Shown in pieces: positions 62,068 to 64,000 of a stretch of DNA of 64,000 bases. The position numbers and the translations under genes are program-made. The DNA is from Nisaea denitrificans DSM 18348 (GTDB lineage Bacteria > Pseudomonadota > Alphaproteobacteria > Thalassobaculales > Thalassobaculaceae). The notes under the pieces were generated by a model, which saw nothing but the letters and a program-made list of their open reading frames with translations, had not been told where the DNA came from and did no database searches. Location: positions 358,410 to 422,409 of the forward strand of contig NZ_KE384532.1 in assembly GCF_000426505.1 (NCBI RefSeq), read 5' to 3'. Within the stretch, counting starts at the first letter, position 1. Every line of letters begins with the position of its first letter.

Positions 62068-64000
62068 TCACGCCGTCAGTTCCGCCAATAAATTTTTGGC
62101 TCCGTTTAGCCATGTCTTCCTGACCATTAGAGAATCGCGCATTTCTGCCGCCCTTTTGAACGACGCCTCGCGATCGGAGAGCATGCGGTCAATGGCGCCT
62201 GCCCAGCGATCTCTCACTTGCTGGTCATCGCCATTCATCTCGACGACGACACGGGATGCCTGCTCGGCCGGAAGTAGTTCCTGTAAAAGCTGTCCTAACC
62301 CACTCTCGGCGCTCAGCAAGACCGGTGCTCCCGCGATAATGGCTTCAACCCCAACCAAACCAAAACCCTCGGCCCTCGATGGCATCAGAATAAGGCTGGC
62401 GCGCCGAAGGTCAGCCTGCAGCATTTCATCAGACACGGTAAAGGCCCGCACCACAATGCTAAGTCTAGCGTTGCCGACACAATTGAGTAAATCAGCATGC
62501 AGTTGATCCATTTCAGTCGGCTTGGCACCGCGGATGACAAGTTCGAGTTTTGGAAGGCCGAAAGCCCGTTCCCCGGATGCTTTCGCAACCGCTGAAGCTG
62601 CCGTATCTAACCCTTTCAAGTGAGTATCCTCTGCTCTGCCTAAAAGCAGGACTTGCCAAGGATTGCCGTTGGGAGGGGAGCGTTGTTCGGTTTTCCCTAT
62701 ATCGAACCCCGGATCGAACCGCAGAGGAGCGGGAGTGTCGGGATAACCGGCGAGATAGGTCGAGAAGCGTCCGTGTAAACGCGGCCCGACCGCGACTACG
62801 CGTGCTGCAGTTTGTCCAAGCTTCTCTTCTGTTTCGGTGCGCTCCTGCGCGCGTACCGTGGCCTGATCCGCACGATCAATTTTGTAGGGCTCAATCTCGT
62901 CCGGTGCCATGTGTACGAAGTGTATTCGGCGGGTAGTCGGGTATTGACTCACCTCCAGCGCAGCTGCCGCTGGACCAGTAATCCGGCCGTGGCCGATCAG
63001 GAAGTCCGGAACGAAACCTTCGAGACCGGGCGGCTTGCTAACCAGCCTCTGCTCCTCGGTTAGGCCTGGGATGCGGGTGGCCTCGATGAGGGTGACGTCT
63101 TGGTGTGCCGCCGCTGCGATTTCGTCATCCGTAGCCTCAAGCACGAGACAGGCGACCTTTGCCCCAGCCTGCGCGAGCGCGATGCAGAGTTGTCGGTTGA
63201 ACGTGCTCAATCCGCCCCGTCCCGAGGACCATTCGGTGGCTACGGTGAGGACGGACAACATATTATACCCGCTTGCCAAGCCCCGTTTGGCCTCATCAGG
63301 ACATGTTGACCCAGTTGGCAAAACGACGCATTCAGTGCCGGTACCTCCGTTGAAATAATGACGCCGGATAAGGGGGGCGTTCAGGCCGCTGATTGCCGAG
63401 GGAACCAGCGGGAAGTGGTAAGATAGAGCCGAGCCTAACTCCCGGCAGGACTGTTCCCAATAACCCAGCAGGGTCTCGATCTTCACCTCAACTTCATCAT
63501 GCGCGCGGCCGACGTAGGCGTCGAGGTAGTGTTGGGATAGTCGAGTGTTGCCGTCTTTGAGTTCGATTGCCGCCTTTAGCCAGGCTTGGCTGGACCCTTT
63601 GCTGCCGTACTCCTCTAAGGGGTGTTTTCCGAGTAGATCTCTTGCGCGGTCAGTGTCCCCAGCCGCGAGGGCCGCGAATGCGCCTTGAACCAGAAGGGCG
63701 ATGTAGCGCGGAAATTCCTGCCGCCCGGTCTCGGCCAGCGCTACGGCTCTGGGAAAATCTTCGAGTGATATCGACAACATGATCTCGAAGAGTTGAGCTT
63801 GCTCAGGGGGGAACTTAAAGTCTTTGACAAGATCGAGACGTTCCATGCCGGTTGCTATAAGAATTGCACTCTCGAAGGTTTTAAAACTGTTCGAGCGATC
63901 GCCAATGCGAACGTTTCCCTCGCGGAGCAGGGTGATGGCCTCTTCCGCCTTGCCGTCCCGGTCGAGAATCTCGGCCGCCGCCTGGTAGAGCGAAAACAGG
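62068..64000 (-). CDS. TPR plus GT-B glycosyltransferase protein, cut by window edge
   Basis: At least 643 residues on the minus strand. ATG 63846 is internal: the frame stays open to the window edge and the extra 51 residues (LFSLYQAAAEILDRDGKAEEA, ITLLREGNVRIGDRS) are TPR-like, so the true start lies beyond 64000. The region up to about 63500 is helical repeats (TDRARDLLGKHPLEEYGSKGSSQAW). The middle has ATEWSSGRGGLSTFNRQL, a GT-B nucleotide-sugar transferase start, and IGHGRITGPAAAAL, HFVHMAPDEIEPYK and VVAVGPRLH; the C-terminal half has the GT4 core VLLLGRAEDTHLKGLD and MPSRAEGFGLVGVEAI. GC is about 45-58 percent in most sampled lines. Probably acquired; acceptor unknown. Confidence 0.75.
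   Translation of the reverse strand, partial: LFSLYQAAAEILDRDGKAEEAITLLREGNVRIGDRSNSFKTFESAILIATGMERLDLVKDFKFPPEQAQLFEIMLSISLEDFPRAVALAETGRQEFPRYIALLVQGAFAALAAGDTDRARDLLGKHPLEEYGSKGSSQAWLKAAIELKDGNTRLSQHYLDAYVGRAHDEVEVKIETLLGYWEQSCRELGSALSYHFPLVPSAISGLNAPLIRRHYFNGGTGTECVVLPTGSTCPDEAKRGLASGYNMLSVLTVATEWSSGRGGLSTFNRQLCIALAQAGAKVACLVLEATDDEIAAAAHQDVTLIEATRIPGLTEEQRLVSKPPGLEGFVPDFLIGHGRITGPAAAALEVSQYPTTRRIHFVHMAPDEIEPYKIDRADQATVRAQERTETEEKLGQTAARVVAVGPRLHGRFSTYLAGYPDTPAPLRFDPGFDIGKTEQRSPPNGNPWQVLLLGRAEDTHLKGLDTAASAVAKASGERAFGLPKLELVIRGAKPTEMDQLHADLLNCVGNARLSIVVRAFTVSDEMLQADLRRASLILMPSRAEGFGLVGVEAIIAGAPVLLSAESGLGQLLQELLPAEQASRVVVEMNGDDQQVRDRWAGAIDRMLSDREASFKRAAEMRDSLMVRKTWLNGAKNLLAELTA

Overview
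The window reads as a stretch of chromosome from a high-GC alphaproteobacterium, most likely a free-living aquatic or marine member of the Rhodospirillales. That placement is inference from gene content: class 2 PyrD, a Usg-family protein, a CtaA/COX15 heme A synthase, groESL behind a CIRCE operator, an ScfR-type acyl-CoA regulator, a TipF-like degenerate EAL protein, and many GTG/TTG starts fixed by good ribosome binding sites. I see no rRNA, tRNA, CRISPR array, insertion sequence or prophage. Both ends cut through genes: pyrD on the left and a TPR/glycosyltransferase protein on the right.

Layout. 0-12.8 kb is mostly housekeeping: pyrD, a TipF-like EAL protein, an HAD hydrolase, divergent RHH and Lrp/AsnC regulators, rpmB with a clear promoter and terminator, an M20 deacylase, ctaA, usg, groES-groEL, a TauE/SafE permease, an HAD phosphatase coupled to a degenerate 3-hydroxyisobutyrate-dehydrogenase-like protein, and a TerB-like protein. 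12.9-20.7 kb carries an amidase, a SulP anion transporter, a P1B-5-type metal ATPase with a C-terminal hemerythrin-like domain, a lone cyclic-nucleotide-binding protein, a BKACE enzyme and an overlapping lipoprotein gene. 20.8-32.2 kb has lepA, an LpxR-like lipid A deacylase, a PcaD-like hydrolase, a LysE exporter, aspartate aminotransferase, an MFS exporter overlapping a metallophosphoesterase, ppa and glpK.

32-53 kb is a signalling and transport district: two diguanylate cyclases, a PAS-type histidine kinase, a periplasmic histidine phosphatase, then a minus-strand group made of the ScfR regulator, a CheY-like receiver, a small membrane protein and a sodium:solute-symporter/histidine-kinase fusion. 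A five-gene branched-chain-type ABC importer diverges from scfR across an AT-rich gap with repeated TTTACAAA boxes. The simplest reading, which is inference, is an acyl-CoA or carboxylate sensing unit wired to uptake. Further on are a second histidine phosphatase, a cupin, a decayed gene fragment, a stand-alone receiver and a hybrid histidine kinase with REC and Hpt domains.

53.8-61.8 kb holds a D-amino-acid aminotransferase, a convergent EmrB/EmrA-type efflux pair whose stop codons share one CTAG, a luciferase-like monooxygenase, a tartronate semialdehyde reductase, a CinA-C/PncC amidohydrolase and a ferric-reductase-like flavocytochrome followed by an easily missed 28-codon membrane peptide. 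The last 1.9 kb is lower in GC and encodes a large TPR plus glycosyltransferase protein that stays open past the window edge; it is the best candidate for horizontally acquired, poorly described biology here.
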